A stretch of DNA of 64,000 bases. Source: Diplonema papillatum (lineage: Eukaryota; Euglenozoa; Diplonemea; Diplonemida; Diplonemidae). A program made the translations under genes and the position numbers. The notes below the pieces were generated by a model, which was not told the DNA's origin, made no database searches, and saw only the letters and a program-made list of their open reading frames with translations. Positions 36,401-45,262 of this stretch are shown one piece after another; position 1 is the stretch's first letter; each line of letters starts with the position of its first letter. The stretch is from assembly GCA_030068145.1 (NCBI GenBank), contig JAPJBO010000089.1, forward strand, positions 248,001-312,000, read 5' to 3'.

Positions 36401-37258
36401 AAGCGGCCAGATTGCGGAGTCGTTGGCAGAATCAGACCTGACCCCCCCCCCCCCCAGGGTGCGCACTAAGGGACGTTGCCCCCGTTGCACGTTGCACCCC
36501 CCTTTTTTTTTGGGGGGGGGGCAGTGCTGACACTACCCTGAGAGCCCCCAACGACTTTGCAAGGGACCCCCCCCAAGGAAGAGTATTTTATTATATTGTA
36601 TTTTATTGTATTTTATTTTACTGTATTTTATTGTATTTTATGTATTTTTCAGGCCCGAAAATTTGAAAAATAAAATACACGTGGTATGGTCAATTTTGAT
36701 GGGCTGTTCAGCACCGTCTCCCCACAGTTTAAGCAACTTCAATGGGGGAAAGTTTTTTTAAAGTGCAAGTTCACACATTTTTAGGGGTAAAACCAAAAAC
36801 AAACCGGTATTAGCCAGTCTTTACATTCCAGCAGAACATCCAGCAGAGCACATAGGAATCATGTTGCATTCACGCAAAGTACTTTTTGCACTGTCTGTTT
36901 GTGAGCACTGTCCTGTAAAGCGCAAAAAGTCATAACAAGATGTCAAGGAAAACTTGCTGGGCCCAGGTACATCAGAAATGCTGAATGCGTGCAGAGGGAG
37001 CCGGCTGAAGCTCAAATTAGCACGGAGTGGTTAGAGAAACGACACAGAGAAACGACGCCTAACTTTCCTGAGCATTTTCAATGATTTGGTATGAGTAGAA
37101 TGCTGTGGCACCCTAAAACCAACAGCAGCAAAGGAAATCTACAAAACGGTAACAAAATGTAGCGAGACTTTTGGCTGCCAGGCTGCAAACCTGAAGAACT
37201 GCTACTGTTACATGGTGCTTGTATTTTATTGTATTTTATTGTATTTTATTTTATTTTA

Positions 37259-37706
37259 TTGGGAAAAATAAATTCCCTCTGGTGGAAATGGCTTGCGGAG
37301 CGTGACGATAAATTTCGTTTATTTTTGGCAGGATTCCATTGTGTTTACACAGGCCGGAAAAATAAACGAGTTTATTTTTGGAATTTATTTCGTGTGTGGC
37401 AGCATTTATTTTGTGCCGCCAGCCATTTTCAGGTGAAAAAAATAAACGAAATTTATTGGGAAAAATAAATTCCCTCTGGTGGAAATGGCTTGCGGAGCGT
37501 GACAATAAATTTCGTTTATTTTTTGACAGGATTCCGTTGTGTTTGCACAGGCCGGACAAATAAACGAATTTATTTTTTCCGATCTCGGAATTTATTTTGC
37601 GCCGCCAGCTATTTTCAGTCGAAACAAATAAATGAAATTTATTGTCCCTAGGGAAATAAATTCGTTTATTTTTCCGACTGAAAATAGCTGGCGGCGCAAA
37701 ATAAGG
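37259..37706. repeat. 197-bp tandem repeat built of AATAAA/TTTATT palindromes
   Basis: Two units begin TTGGGAAAAATAAATTCCCT at 37259 and 37456. Each contains several short palindromes of AATAAACGAATTTATT type. The end of the second unit (TTTTGCGCCGCCAGCTATTT at 37595) is then inverted at 37678-37706, giving a large hairpin. Non-coding; it lies directly 5' of the recombinase gene. 36640-37200 left of it is AT-rich with no gene. Confidence 0.8.
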
Positions 37707-37867
37707 TCGTAGGCAGAAATCTGTAGGGGAGACCCCTCGCAAAATTTTTTTTCTCCCTGTGGTGAGTGAAATCGCGTGTTTTGAGCTCGTTTTGAGTCTA
37801 ATTCATCCTTTCTGATCCTGCCAACTGTGAAAACAGCCCAAGGACAGAGGAAGAAATCAAAATCCCG

Positions 37868-39546
37868 ATGCCGTCGAAGCGCCAGCGCGAGGCAGATGAC
37901 ATTCTGAAGAACGCCAAGGTGCCTGCAAAAAGTGCACCTGTGTACGAGGCGGAGTGGGAAGCGTTCGCAACGTTTGCCAAAATCAAAACGAGGAAGCCGT
38001 CAAAAACTGACTTTGTCCTGTTCCTGGACAAATTGCACGAGTCACAGAAGGGCTCGTCGGTCGCGAGTATACTTTCTCGCTTGGCATCGACATACTACCA
38101 AAAGTATAGCCAGAAGCTTGCAGTTGAGTACCATGCAGGGTCAGAACCTTGTGTCTTTTTGGAAATGGCCAAAATTTTATTTCCAGAAAAAAAATGGGGT
38201 TTTTGAATTTTAAAAGCTTGGAACAAACTCTGCGGTAATTTTTGCGGAAGTTGAGCAAAATTTTTTTTTGCCAAATTTTTTTTTTGGGGTCCATCGGCCC
38301 CGCGGGAGCGTTTTAAAAAGACACAAGGTTTGGACCCTGCATGGTACCCTGAGTTGTACGATCTTGCGCGCAGCTTCCGCAGCGGCGAGAAGCCGAAGCA
38401 ATCTCCTGGGCTGTCCAAGGAAGACGCCATTGCATTCATGGAGAGTGAGCCGGGGGAAGACGACAACAAGTGGTATCATCTGGTGAGACAAGCGACACTG
38501 GCGCTCCAGTGGTGTGGAAGCCTCCGTGCAAATGAAGTGCTGACAATCTCTCCCGAAGACGTGATCCCACGTGTAACCCCAGCAAGAGAGAAATACTTGA
38601 AGGTGGTGTTTACACCCAGCAAGCAGAGGGGTGAAGTGGTCCGCGACTTCTTCCTCATTCGTGACGGGCCGTTTTACTCGACCGTCTCCGCGTATCATGC
38701 AGGGTCAAAACCTTGTGTCTTTTTAAAACGCTCCCGCGGGGCCGATGGAGCCCTAAAAAATTTTTTGGGAAAAAAAAATTTTGCTCAACTTCCTCAAAAA
38801 TTACTGCAGAGTTTGTTCCAAACTTTTAAAATTCAAAAAACCCAATTTTTTTCCGGAAATTCTTTTTTTGCCATTTCCAAAAAGACACAAGGTTTTGACC
38901 CTGCATGCTAAAAAATTTTTTGGAAAAAAAAAAAAAATTGCTCAACTTCCTCAAAAATTACTGCAGAGTTTGTTCCAAACTTTTAAAATTCAAAAACCCC
39001 AATTTTTTTCCGGAATTTTTTTTTTTTGCCATTTTCAAAAAGACACAAGGTTTTGACCCTGCATGGTATACCAATGCAAGGGCCGAGTTCCACATCCGTT
39101 CCGACGGCAGGTTCCTTGTAACAGGATCCAAGAAGGGCCTCACGAACGAGCCTCTTGGTATCAACCAAGTGTACACGGTCACAAGGTACATGGCTAAAGT
39201 CCTGAAAAACCCGATCGGTCCGGCGGGCATTGATGTCACATCACATGGCGTACGGCGGGGTGCAGCACAGTCTGCGGCAGACCAGGGAGCCTCACAGGCT
39301 CAGATCCAGGCTATGCTCAACCACGCCACGTCATCTGCTGCAAACCAGTACGTTTCATCGTCAGTGGCTATCAAGAACTCGACCGCAGCACTTGTCAGCA
39401 GCGCTCATCCAACAGTCCTACCCAGCACGACAGCACCTGTGCAGTCCTTCATGCAAGCGCCCATGCAAGCAGCATCGTATGTTGTGAACTACAACGTCAA
39501 CCTGCCGGGACTCCCCCAGTTGCAGCAGAACAACCAGGCACATTGA
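37868..39546 (+). CDS. Crypton-like tyrosine recombinase, split by two insertions
   Basis: Three coding segments (37868-38130, 38347-38694, 39069-39546) join in one frame if 38131-38346 and 38695-39068 are removed, giving 362 codons. Segment 1 is a helical core-binding domain (EAEWEAFATFAKIK, SILSRLASTYYQKYSQ). Segment 2 holds the first catalytic Arg in QWCGSLRANEVLTI. Segment 3 holds H-x-x-R in TSHGVRRGAAQ, His in MLNHAT and the nucleophile Tyr in NQYVSS. So the full R..H-x-x-R..H..Y set is present. A Gln/Ala/Pro-rich tail follows. Unspliced, segment 1 stops at 38206, inside the first insertion. Insertion 1 is 216 bp including one TA (a multiple of three); insertion 2 is 374 bp. Either the insertions are removed from DNA or RNA, or the gene is dead despite an otherwise intact frame. 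Confidence 0.75.
38131..38344 (-). mobile_element. TA-flanked inverted-repeat insertion 1 in the recombinase gene
   Basis: Flanked by TA at 38129-38130 and 38345-38346. The ends are inverted: CCATGCAGGGTCAGAACC on the left, GGACCCTGCATGG on the right, extending through CTTGTGTC and GACACAAG. The 214-bp body is homologous to insertion 2 but in the opposite orientation. TA duplication and short inverted ends fit Tc1/mariner-type MITEs, and also ciliate-type internal eliminated sequences or intron-forming transposons. Confidence 0.85.
38695..39066 (+). mobile_element. TA-flanked inverted-repeat insertion 2, partly duplicated
   Basis: Flanked by TA at 38693-38694 and 39067-39068. The ends are TCATGCAGGGTCAAAACC and GACCCTGCATGG. 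The first 214 bases (to about 38908) are a full element ending GACCCTGCATG. A second copy lacking its left terminus (38909-39066) follows head to tail. It is the same family as insertion 1 but in the other orientation, with A/T homopolymers of variable length. Confidence 0.85.
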
Positions 39547-39800
39547 TCTGTGACCTGTCACTTACAACAACTCCACTCCTACACAACGTTCTGCTACGCA
39601 ATGTCTCAGACACACAACGTTCTGCCGCGCACATTTGCTACGCAACGTTCTGCTAAACACCAACGTAACTGCAATGCAATATGCTCAACGTCTTACACAA
39701 CGTTCTGCCGTGCACATTTGCTACGCAACGTTCTGCTAGACACCAACATAACTGCAAACCAGTATGGTTTTCTTTCCATCCTCGGGAATTTATTTTTCCC

Positions 39801-39980
39801 AATAAAATCATTTATTCGGCAATAATTTCCGCCAATTTTGCCTCGGTGTCGGTTTTAGTCCCTCGGGAGGCCCTCGGGGGGGTTGCAAACCCCCCCTCGG
39901 GCCTCCCTCGGGACTAAAACCGACACCTCGACAAAATAAACGGAAATTATCTTGCCGAATAAATGCTTATTATTTTATTC
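39801..39980. repeat. Long imperfect palindrome (arms about 80 bp)
   Basis: Left arm 39801-39880 and right arm 39885-39980 pair almost throughout. TTATTCGGCAA matches TTGCCGAATAA, and the GTGTCGGTTTTAGTCCC core matches GGGACTAAAACCGACAC; the tip is C/G-rich (CCCCCC/GGGGGG). The hairpin lies just inside the right end of the 36574-40010 element and 240 bp after the recombinase stop. It could be a terminal recombination structure, a transcription stop or an independent foldback element. 39547-39783 holds three short tandem ACAACGTTCTGC repeats. Confidence 0.8.
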
Positions 39981-40084
39981 AGGCTGAGTCAGTGTATTTT
40001 ATATTCCTTGCCCCCCCCCCCCCCCCTGCGGAAAAACGTTGGCCGCTCTTGACAGACACTCCGCAGGTCGGCGTGAGCCACCCA

Positions 40085-40245
40085 ACACTCTGACTCCGAT
40101 GGCTTGAGTTTCGAACGCTTACGCCCGCCCACTACGCCCAGGTTTACGGGTTTTGTGTGGGCAACAGTGCATTTCTCGTTTGAGACTTTGCAGCTGGCGA
40201 CCTCCTCGAGTATTTCCTTCAAAGGCAGGTGCTTGTACGAAAAAG
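40085..40245 (+). repeat. Dispersed repeat (3010-3228 family)
   Basis: Diverged copy: CGAACGCTTACGCC, GTGTGGGCAACAG, GCAGCTGG, CTCGAGTATTTCCTTC and GCAGGTGCTTGTAC in the family order. Its right end adjoins the 3' side of the repeat-protein gene. Confidence 0.6.
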
Positions 40246-40420
40246 ACAGGCGCTTCGTTTTGTTTGTGCGGGTCGGTTGATCGTTTTCCCGCCATTCAAG
40301 GTACTACAAAACGCGCTGCTGCACAATACAATGAAGGGCAACGCGCAAGATTCTGCCGAACGAATTGTACCGAGTTTGTTCGTACTCAAAAAAAGAACTG
40401 AACCCAAGCCAGGGTGCGCT

Positions 40421-43400
40421 TCAATTCTTCCTCCTCCGCTTGCTCTTCTTCGGCGCGACCGGCGGCGCGTCGCCGGCCCGCTTGCGGTCCGCCGGTTTGT
40501 AGTCCCAGAAGCCGGCTGCCAGCAGCTGCCGGCACTTGTCCTCGACCGCGCGCGTCTTCGGCAGCCGCAGGCCGAGGGGCCGCAGCCGCAGGAGGATCTC
40601 CTTGCCCCGTGCCGTCGCGGCGCCGGTGTTCGTGTCGATGTTCTTCGCGAGCTCCTTCGCGAACGGAGACAGCTTCTCGGCCACGGCTTCCACTGCATCC
40701 CGGTACCGCTGCAGCCGGGCCGCGTGCTCGTCCAGGTGCCGGGCTTGGTCGGCCCGCGAGTTTTCCAGCATCGTGTGCCGGTCTGCGTGCGCTTCGTCTT
40801 CGTTGACCCTCGCCCGCCGCTGGTCCACGAAAGCAGTGCCGCCCCCGTCGCGGGCGTCGAACCCGGTTCCTATCGCGAGGTCGCCGAGCTGGATCTCGTC
40901 TCCGGCGCCCCGCTGCATCCGTTCCGTGTCGCTCTCGCACGAATCCGCGTCGGTGTCGTCGCCGGCGGCAGAGCCGCCAGCGTCGAGGCCATCGTCCCGG
41001 GAACCGCAAGGCGCTGCCTCGCCCGCCTCCGCTGGCGGGCAAGTCGGCACGCTTTCACCAGGGGATGGATCGGCCGGGCGCTGCTCTGCGGACTGGGGGC
41101 GGGCTGCCTCGTCGGGTTGCGACGGGAACGCACGCGGGTGGATAGCCGGCACGCCGCCGCCCGGAAACGGCGGGTGCTCCTGCTTGCCCGGGGGTGGCGG
41201 AGGCGGCGGCGGCGGCGGCGGCACCGGCACCCGCCGCGTCTCGTGAAACTCGCGGCCAGCGCGCAGCGGGCCGGCGGGCAACGAAGCGGGTTCAACGGGC
41301 GGAGGAGGAGGCGGAGGGGGGGGGGGAGGCGGCACGGCCGCCGCCTGCGGGCGCGCGCCGCTGGAAGGCGGGTACCCAACGGCGGCGTCGGCGGCATCCG
41401 CCGCCCACGGCGCCTGCTGGTGGACAAACCCCCCCCCACCGTCACAGAGCTCAGACGGCTCGGAAAAGCCCCCTAGCACCCCACAATTGTCACGGGTGCC
41501 GCGGCCGTCCGCTGGAAACGGAGGCCCCCCCGCTTGCGGGGCCCAGCTTTGATCGTCGGCGGGCGGTGGGTACACTACCCCCCCTGAAAATGAACCCGGG
41601 TCTGGGGAACCCCGCGGAAACCCGCTGCCAAGCGCGGGAAGCCCCGCCGGCTGCTGGCTGCGCGGGGGGCCGCCGGGCGGCTGGTACTCGCCCTGCCGCG
41701 CGAACACATCGGTCGGTTGCAAGCTCGCGCCGCCGGTGGCCGCGGTTGGGACGAGATACGCCGGGGCCGCGGCGGCGTCTCCCCCCTCGTAGTGCGCGGA
41801 TTCCCGCTGGTACGCCAGGGCTTGCTCTGCTGCGCCGCCGTTGGCCGCGGTTGGAACGGAATACGCCGCGGCCGCCGCGGCGGCGTCTCCCCCCCCGTAA
41901 TGCGCGGATTCCCGCTGGTAAGCTAGGGCATGCTCTGCTGCGCCGCCGTTGGCCGCGGTTGGAACGGAATACGCCGCCGCCGCCGCCGCCGCATCTCCCC
42001 CCCCGTAGCGCGCGGGATCCCGCTGGTACACTGGGACTTGCTCTGCTGCGCCGCCGTTGGCCGCGGTTGGAACGGAATACGCCGCCGCCGCCGCCGCATC
42101 TCCCCCCCCGTAGCGCGCGGGATCTCGCTGGTACGCTGGGGCTTGCTCTGCTGCGCCGCCGTTGGCCGCGGTTGGAACGGAATACGCCGCCGCCGCCGCG
42201 GCGGCGTCTCCCCCCCCGTAGCGCGCGGGATCTCGCTGGTACGCTGGGGCTTGCTCTGCTGCGCCGCCGTTGGCCGCGGTTGGGACGGAATACGCCGGGG
42301 CCGCGGCCGCGTCTCCCCCCCCGTAATGCGCGGATTCCCGCTGGTACGCCAGGGCTTGCTCTGCTGCGCCGCCGTGGGCCGCGGTTGGAACGGAATACGC
42401 CGCCGCCGCCGCCGCGTCTCCCCCCCCGTAGCGCGCGGGATCCCGCTGGTACGCCGGGGGTTGCTCTGCTACGCCGCCAGCCACCATTTGGTACCCTTCC
42501 TGATGGTACAGCAGCTGCGTGTGTTCTTCCCCCGGCATCGGGCCAGCCGCGGCCGGGCCGCCGGCGGGCGCGGCTCCCGCAAAGTGGTGGTACCCTTCAG
42601 CCCCCGCGTACTGCGGATCCCGGCGCATTTGAGGGTGCCCGAGCATCCCCGCCGGCCGGGCTCCGGCGGGCCCGCCGCTCGGATACGGCGCCTGCCGGCG
42701 GGGCGGGGCCGCGGCCCAGGCGGCCCCGGGTTGTTCCGGCGGCGGGGCGCCGCTTCCCGCGTCTCCGGCGCGGTAATCGACGCCGTCGGCACAGGTGTAC
42801 CGGGCGTACACCACCGGGAGCGCCGGTTGGGTGCCGGCGGCCGCGTGGAGGTATGGGACGTTCGCGTACTGCACTTGCGGGTGCGTCGTCGCCGGAAACG
42901 GCCGCTGCGCCCCGCTGGGATATCCCTCGCCGGCGACGCCGGTGCCGTGGAGGTCCTGCGGGTGGTGGAGCGGGTGGTGGTGGGCCACAGCGTGTTGGCC
43001 GCCGAGCGGCGCTGCTGCGAAGTAGCCGTTCCAGGCCGCGTCTTCGGCTTGTCCGTTTGCGGCGTCGTGGGGGGCCGTGTGCACGGCGTGCCGCTGTTCG
43101 GGCGAAACCCCGACCTGAGGCGCATTGTTGGGCTGTTCAAGGAGCGGCCGCGGCGCGGCTCGGTCGGCAGAGGACAACGGACCCGGTGCTTCGTTTTGGG
43201 CGCGCGAGCCTTGCGGCTTGTACGCCACCAGCTCCGGTTTGGAGCGTGCCGCGGGGCCGTCGGCCCGCGGCGCGCCGTGCTCGGTCAGCTTCGTGGCCCG
43301 GGCCAGCCTCGGCGGCGGCGCTGCCGCTCCGCCATTCGGACCGAGGAACGTGCCTTCCCGCGGTCTTCCCGAGGTTCTCGGCTGCCGGTCGCGCCGCGTT

Positions 43401-43423
43401 GCATCAGCGTCCCCTCGTTGCAT
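40421..43423 (-). CDS. Pro/Ala-rich repeat protein of 1000 residues, unknown
   Basis: ATG at 43423, stop at 40421, uninterrupted and about 70% GC. Residues 1-300 are low complexity, rich in Ala, Pro, Gly, Gln and His. Residues about 318-565 are seven tandem units of 35-36 residues, each with YQRDPARYGGGDAAAA followed by YSVPTAA. Residues 600-820 contain long proline runs with glycines. The last 150 residues change character: acidic (DDTDADSCESDTE), then a coiled-coil-like stretch (ARLQRYRDAVEAVAEKLSPF), a conserved-looking RPLGLRLPKTRAVEDKCRQL, and a basic tail KKSKRRRKN that could be a nuclear signal. Its end segment is re-used in the 168-bp repeat at 35773 and near 35440, and its start is duplicated at 43593. 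It is therefore a multicopy, perhaps transposon-linked, family. Other frames are open only because of GC content. Function unknown. Confidence 0.5.
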   Translation of the reverse strand: MQRGDADATRRDRQPRTSGRPREGTFLGPNGGAAAPPPRLARATKLTEHGAPRADGPAARSKPELVAYKPQGSRAQNEAPGPLSSADRAAPRPLLEQPNNAPQVGVSPEQRHAVHTAPHDAANGQAEDAAWNGYFAAAPLGGQHAVAHHHPLHHPQDLHGTGVAGEGYPSGAQRPFPATTHPQVQYANVPYLHAAAGTQPALPVVYARYTCADGVDYRAGDAGSGAPPPEQPGAAWAAAPPRRQAPYPSGGPAGARPAGMLGHPQMRRDPQYAGAEGYHHFAGAAPAGGPAAAGPMPGEEHTQLLYHQEGYQMVAGGVAEQPPAYQRDPARYGGGDAAAAAAYSVPTAAHGGAAEQALAYQRESAHYGGGDAAAAPAYSVPTAANGGAAEQAPAYQRDPARYGGGDAAAAAAAYSVPTAANGGAAEQAPAYQRDPARYGGGDAAAAAAYSVPTAANGGAAEQVPVYQRDPARYGGGDAAAAAAAYSVPTAANGGAAEHALAYQRESAHYGGGDAAAAAAAYSVPTAANGGAAEQALAYQRESAHYEGGDAAAAPAYLVPTAATGGASLQPTDVFARQGEYQPPGGPPRSQQPAGLPALGSGFPRGSPDPGSFSGGVVYPPPADDQSWAPQAGGPPFPADGRGTRDNCGVLGGFSEPSELCDGGGGFVHQQAPWAADAADAAVGYPPSSGARPQAAAVPPPPPPPPPPPPVEPASLPAGPLRAGREFHETRRVPVPPPPPPPPPPPGKQEHPPFPGGGVPAIHPRAFPSQPDEAARPQSAEQRPADPSPGESVPTCPPAEAGEAAPCGSRDDGLDAGGSAAGDDTDADSCESDTERMQRGAGDEIQLGDLAIGTGFDARDGGGTAFVDQRRARVNEDEAHADRHTMLENSRADQARHLDEHAARLQRYRDAVEAVAEKLSPFAKELAKNIDTNTGAATARGKEILLRLRPLGLRLPKTRAVEDKCRQLLAAGFWDYKPADRKRAGDAPPVAPKKSKRRRKN
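41720..42480 (-). repeat. Intragenic tandem repeat, about 105-108-bp units, seven copies
   Basis: Codes for the 35-36-residue units of the protein above. Units differ mainly in the number of GCC/GCG alanine codons and alternate between QRDPARY and QRESAHY types, indicating expansion in blocks of different units. Confidence 0.9.
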
Positions 43424-43489
43424 GGCATGAACTTGGACGACCCCTTCAGCAGAGCCCCCTCCTCGCTCCCGCGCAACCCACCCTATTCT

Positions 43490-44110
43490 TACGTTTATTG
43501 TGGTTTAGAGGTTCGGTGTTTTAGGGTCTTCGGTTGACCATTGACGCTGGAAGGCTTGTAGTATGAGGGATGTAGGCATGATTACACTCTTTTTAGACGG
43601 GGGTCGTGTGCCGCTGTTCGGGAGAAACCCCGAACGGAGGCGCACTGTTGGGCTGTTCAAGGAGCGGCCGCGGCGCGGCTCGGTCGGCAGAGGACAATGG
43701 ACCCGGGGCTTCGTTTTGGGCGCGCGAGCCTTGCGGCTTGTACGCCACCAGCTCCGGTTTGGAGCGTGCCGCGGGGCCGTCGGCCCGCGGCGCGCCGTGG
43801 TCGGTCAGCTTCGCGGCCCGGGCCAGCCTCGGCGGCGGCGCCGCCGCTCCGCCATTCGGACCGAGGAACGTGCCTTCCCGCGGTCTTCCCGAGGTTCTCG
43901 GCTGCCGGTCGCGCCGCGTTGCTTCAGCGTCCCCTCGTTGCATGGCATGAACTTGGACGACCCCTTCAGCAGAGCCCCCTCCTCGCTCCCGCTACCCCGT
44001 CGCCTGAAAGACTACTCTTACGTTTATTATGGTTTAGAGGTTCGGTGTTTTAGGGTCTCCGGTTGACCATTGACGCTGGAAGGCTTGTAGTATGATGTTG
44101 GTTCACCCCG
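43490..44110 (+). repeat. Pair of TTTATTGTGGTTT repeats upstream of the gene copies
   Basis: 43490-43600 and 44022-44110 share GTTTATTRTGGTTTAGAGG, GTTCGGTGTTTTAGGGTCT and TTGACCATTGACGCTGG. A third piece at 44230-44300 and a copy at 13355-13460 show it is a dispersed repeat. It may carry promoter or 5' untranslated sequence for the gene family. Two TTTGCTTCGCCCGAACTTTG-like stretches lie at 44140-44220. Confidence 0.7.
43593..43943 (-). pseudogene. Duplicated 5' end of the repeat-protein gene
   Basis: Its first 110 or so codons repeat those of the 40421-43423 gene with a few changes (DAEATRR for DADATRR). The frame then ends within unrelated sequence at 43593. The upstream 90 bp is also duplicated (43490-43600 versus 44022-44110). 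So 43083-43570 and 43605-44110 form a tandem segmental duplication of about 500 bp that includes the promoter-proximal region. No C-terminal part is present. Confidence 0.75.
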
Positions 44111-44617
44111 GTGGTGGAGAATTGTGGTCAGTCTGGGAAAACGTTGCTTCGCCCGAACTTTGCTTCACCAGAACTTAGCGTCGCCGAACTTTGCTTCGCC
44201 CGAACTTTGCTTCATCTCACCAACCATGAGTGACCATTGAGGCTGGGAGGCGGGTACTTTGAGGCATGTAGGCATGATTACACTCTTTTTAGACTGTCTC
44301 GGGGTTAGCATGCACGTTCGTTTGAGAATACGGGACGTTAGACCAGGCGGCTTTTTAGTAGCAGGCGGCTGCAAAGAATGCGGGTGACCGGTCGTTTCTC
44401 ACGCGACACCCAGCCCAGAATAATGACAGGCCCGCTACTCTTTCTCTCTCTGCGCTGTGCGTCGGTCTTTTCAGTGCGTAAGCTTTGTACCCTCCGCAGC
44501 GAGCATCCCTGCAGACGTGGCGACTGGAGGAGAAGAAGTGCAGGTGTCCAGCGGCGCGCGACGCCGGCCAGCGGGCGACAGCGCAACAAGCAACCTCCCC
44601 ACCTTTGGGTGCAGCGA

Positions 44618-44880
44618 GCATTGGGAACTTTTAAGTACACGGACCACGGATCAGCACGCACTTTACGTCACGTGATAATGTCGTTAAGCATTGGGAACTT
44701 TTAAGTACACGGACCACGGATCAGCATGCACTTTACGTCACGTGATAATGTCGTTAAGCATTGGGAACTTTTAAGTACACGGACCACGGAATCAGCATGC
44801 ACTTCACGTCACGTGATAATGTCGTTAAGCATTGGGAACTTTTAAGTCACGGACCACGGATCAGCATGCACCGCCGAGCA
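44618..44880 (+). repeat. 70-bp tandem repeat, four copies
   Basis: Units start GCATTGGGAACTTTTAAGTA at 44618, 44688, 44758 and 44829, and contain TTTACGTCACGTGATAATGT. Differences are one or two bases each. TACGTCACGTGA contains overlapping CRE-like (ACGTCA) and E-box (CACGTG) sites. Single diverged units occur at 13690, 27395 and 33815. Confidence 0.9.
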
Positions 44881-45155
44881 CGAACGGTCCAACGAGCAGC
44901 GCAGTCCAGAACGCACGAGTACCACACTGTGTCCTGTCCCTGGAACTGCATAGAAATTGCCTGCCACAGTCTACCGCGGTGGAAACGCACGAATGCCAAC
45001 TTTTGCCGTGTGAAAAAAGGTGAGCGAAGGAACCATCTCAACTCGACAACTACATGATCCCGGCAGCCGCGGGAAGATATTGGGCGACGCACTGCGGGTC
45101 CGCTGAAGCAGAAAAGGAGGATTTTCGCCTTGGGGCATAAGCGGGGCTGTTAACC

Positions 45156-45262
45156 GCAGCACGCAAAGCTTGAGTCGAAGGTAGCTCATTGGCACAACCC
45201 TCCGACCCGCTCTGCCATGCGCCATCGGAAACGGGCTTGTGTCCGCAAGCGAAGTGCAACAG
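45156..45262 (+). repeat. Dispersed repeat (28540-28645 family)
   Basis: Shares CGCAAAGCTTGAGTCG, CATTGGCACAACCC, the GCTCTGCC block and GGGCTTGTGTCCGCAAGCG with the copy at 28540. The next 740 bp (45263-46000) shows no gene. Confidence 0.55.

Larger units (their letters stand above)
36574..40010. mobile_element. Crypton-like recombinase element with inverted ends
   Basis: The ends are CAAGGAA (36574) and TTCCTTG (ending 40010). Outside them, both flanks join C-runs belonging to one repeat: GGGACCCCCC on the left and CTGCGGAAAAACGTTGGCCG on the right, which are contiguous in the 168-bp units. That supports insertion into that repeat. A second, inner inverted pair of 24 bp lies at 37254-37277 and 39784-39807. 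The interior carries AT-rich TTTTATTGTA repeats, a 197-bp tandem, a split tyrosine recombinase gene and a long palindrome. Classical Cryptons lack inverted repeats, so this layout is unusual, or the recombinase sits in a nested element. Confidence 0.5.

Noticed and set aside
35707..36490. ORFs on both strands across the 168-bp tandem
   Set aside because: Unit length divisible by three keeps several frames open. Only the similarity to the repeat-protein C-terminus is kept as evidence.
41194..43537. Plus-strand frames of 535 and 776 codons opposite the repeat-protein gene
   Set aside because: Arg/Pro/Gly-dominated readings of very GC-rich DNA. The minus-strand frame has a proper ATG, a charged C-terminal domain and recurs as a family.
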